Assembly (NCBI RefSeq): GCF_001662075.1
Contig: NZ_LYPL01000009.1
Coordinates: 124,001 to 188,000, forward strand
Source: Rhizobium bangladeshense
GTDB taxonomy: Bacteria; Pseudomonadota; Alphaproteobacteria; Rhizobiales; Rhizobiaceae
DNA: 64,000 nt
Reading direction: 5' to 3'
The notes under the pieces were generated by a model that worked only from the letters and a program-made list of their open reading frames with translations, was not told where the DNA came from and ran no database searches. The translations under genes and the position numbers were made by a program. Positions 63,737 through 64,000 of the stretch are shown here, in pieces (the first letter of the stretch is position 1; every line of letters starts with the position of its first letter).

Positions 63737-64000
63737 TTAAGGAATTATGCCCGCTGCTTTCACCAGCGCAGACAGGGCATGATAAACAAAGAATCCTGCA
63801 GCGAGCGCTCCGGCATTGGCCAAGAGGAAGCGTATGCTGAAGGCGCTCGTGCCGAATGCCATAGCATAGCCGCTTTTCGCTACGGTGTTGGAGATCACTG
63901 CAGCGCCGAGAGCGGCCGCTGCAAGCTCGGTGCCGATGCTGTCAAGCATGCCGGCAACGGTGACGGCAATGGCGTCGACATCGGCGATACCCGAGAGCAT
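63737..64000 (-). CDS. MgtC/SapB-type membrane protein, DUF4010 C-terminal part, truncated by window edge
   Basis: C-terminal 87 residues; the gene starts beyond base 64000. LSGIADVDAIAVTVA matches the conserved LSGLxDVDAIT segment of DUF4010, followed by three hydrophobic helices. The product is a multi-pass inner-membrane protein of unknown transport or sensory function. Confidence 0.6.
   Translation of the reverse strand: MLSGIADVDAIAVTVAGMLDSIGTELAAAALGAAVISNTVAKSGYAMAFGTSAFSIRFLLANAGALAAGFFVYHALSALVKAAGIIP

Overview
The window looks like ordinary chromosome from a fast-growing rhizobium of the Rhizobium leguminosarum / R. etli type. The signs are high GC with GC-rich third positions, a trpE-trpG fusion behind a WWW leader peptide, a plant-type second ClpS, a RirA-type TGA-N9-TCA operator next to a haem receptor, separate petABC genes and several short intergenic repeats typical of Rhizobiaceae. 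I see no rRNA, tRNA, CRISPR, prophage or complete insertion sequence. This identification rests on gene content read by eye, not on a database search.

Layout. 1-9.8 kb: pgeF (partial), a creatinase-like M24 protein, a lipoprotein, prs, a secreted protein on the minus strand, rplY, and a GGDEF-EAL protein followed by a lone periplasmic binding protein. 9.8-19.8 kb: pth, a GNAT, clpS2, ychF, a membrane protein, two MaoC-fold genes, apt, the cytochrome bc1 operon petABC (minus) and a membrane-anchored EEP hydrolase. 19.7-28.7 kb: two paralogous ABC exporters around a ribbon-helix-helix gene, trmL, a Na/Pi transporter, hemF and small conserved genes. 28.7-38.3 kb: a divergent pair of operons, cca-nudix-DUF1285 (minus) and moxR-DUF58-BatA/DUF4159-VWA-like (plus). 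38.3-44.3 kb: a multiply frameshifted GNAT pseudogene, an intact GNAT, a Xi-type glutathione transferase, nudix, metallophosphoesterase, TPR protein, and an ECF sigma / anti-sigma pair. 44.6-57.1 kb, mostly minus strand: leuA with a leucine-rich leader, benE, a clpP paralogue, DUF2076 (plus), queF, a CDF transporter, a DUF2161 protein, trpEG with trpL, and hmuR. 57.3-64 kb: an extensin-like protein, fhs, a duplicated COG3904 protein, a LuxR-type regulator, a decayed PAS gene and the end of a DUF4010 membrane protein at the edge.

Most genes are housekeeping: translation (rplY, pth, ychF, trmL, cca, queF), nucleotides (prs, apt), amino acids (leuA, trpEG), respiration (petABC), haem (hemF, hmuR), one-carbon metabolism (fhs) and proteolysis (clpS, clpP). 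The less expected signals are: a 41-codon leucine-rich leader upstream of leuA that looks leaderless like trpL; a GGDEF-EAL gene paired with a periplasmic binding protein; a ClpP-fold tandem duplication with one degenerate half; a gene whose 3' end is made of an intergenic repeat; one repeat nested inside another; and a 21-codon peptide with a strong ribosome binding site ahead of an ABC exporter.
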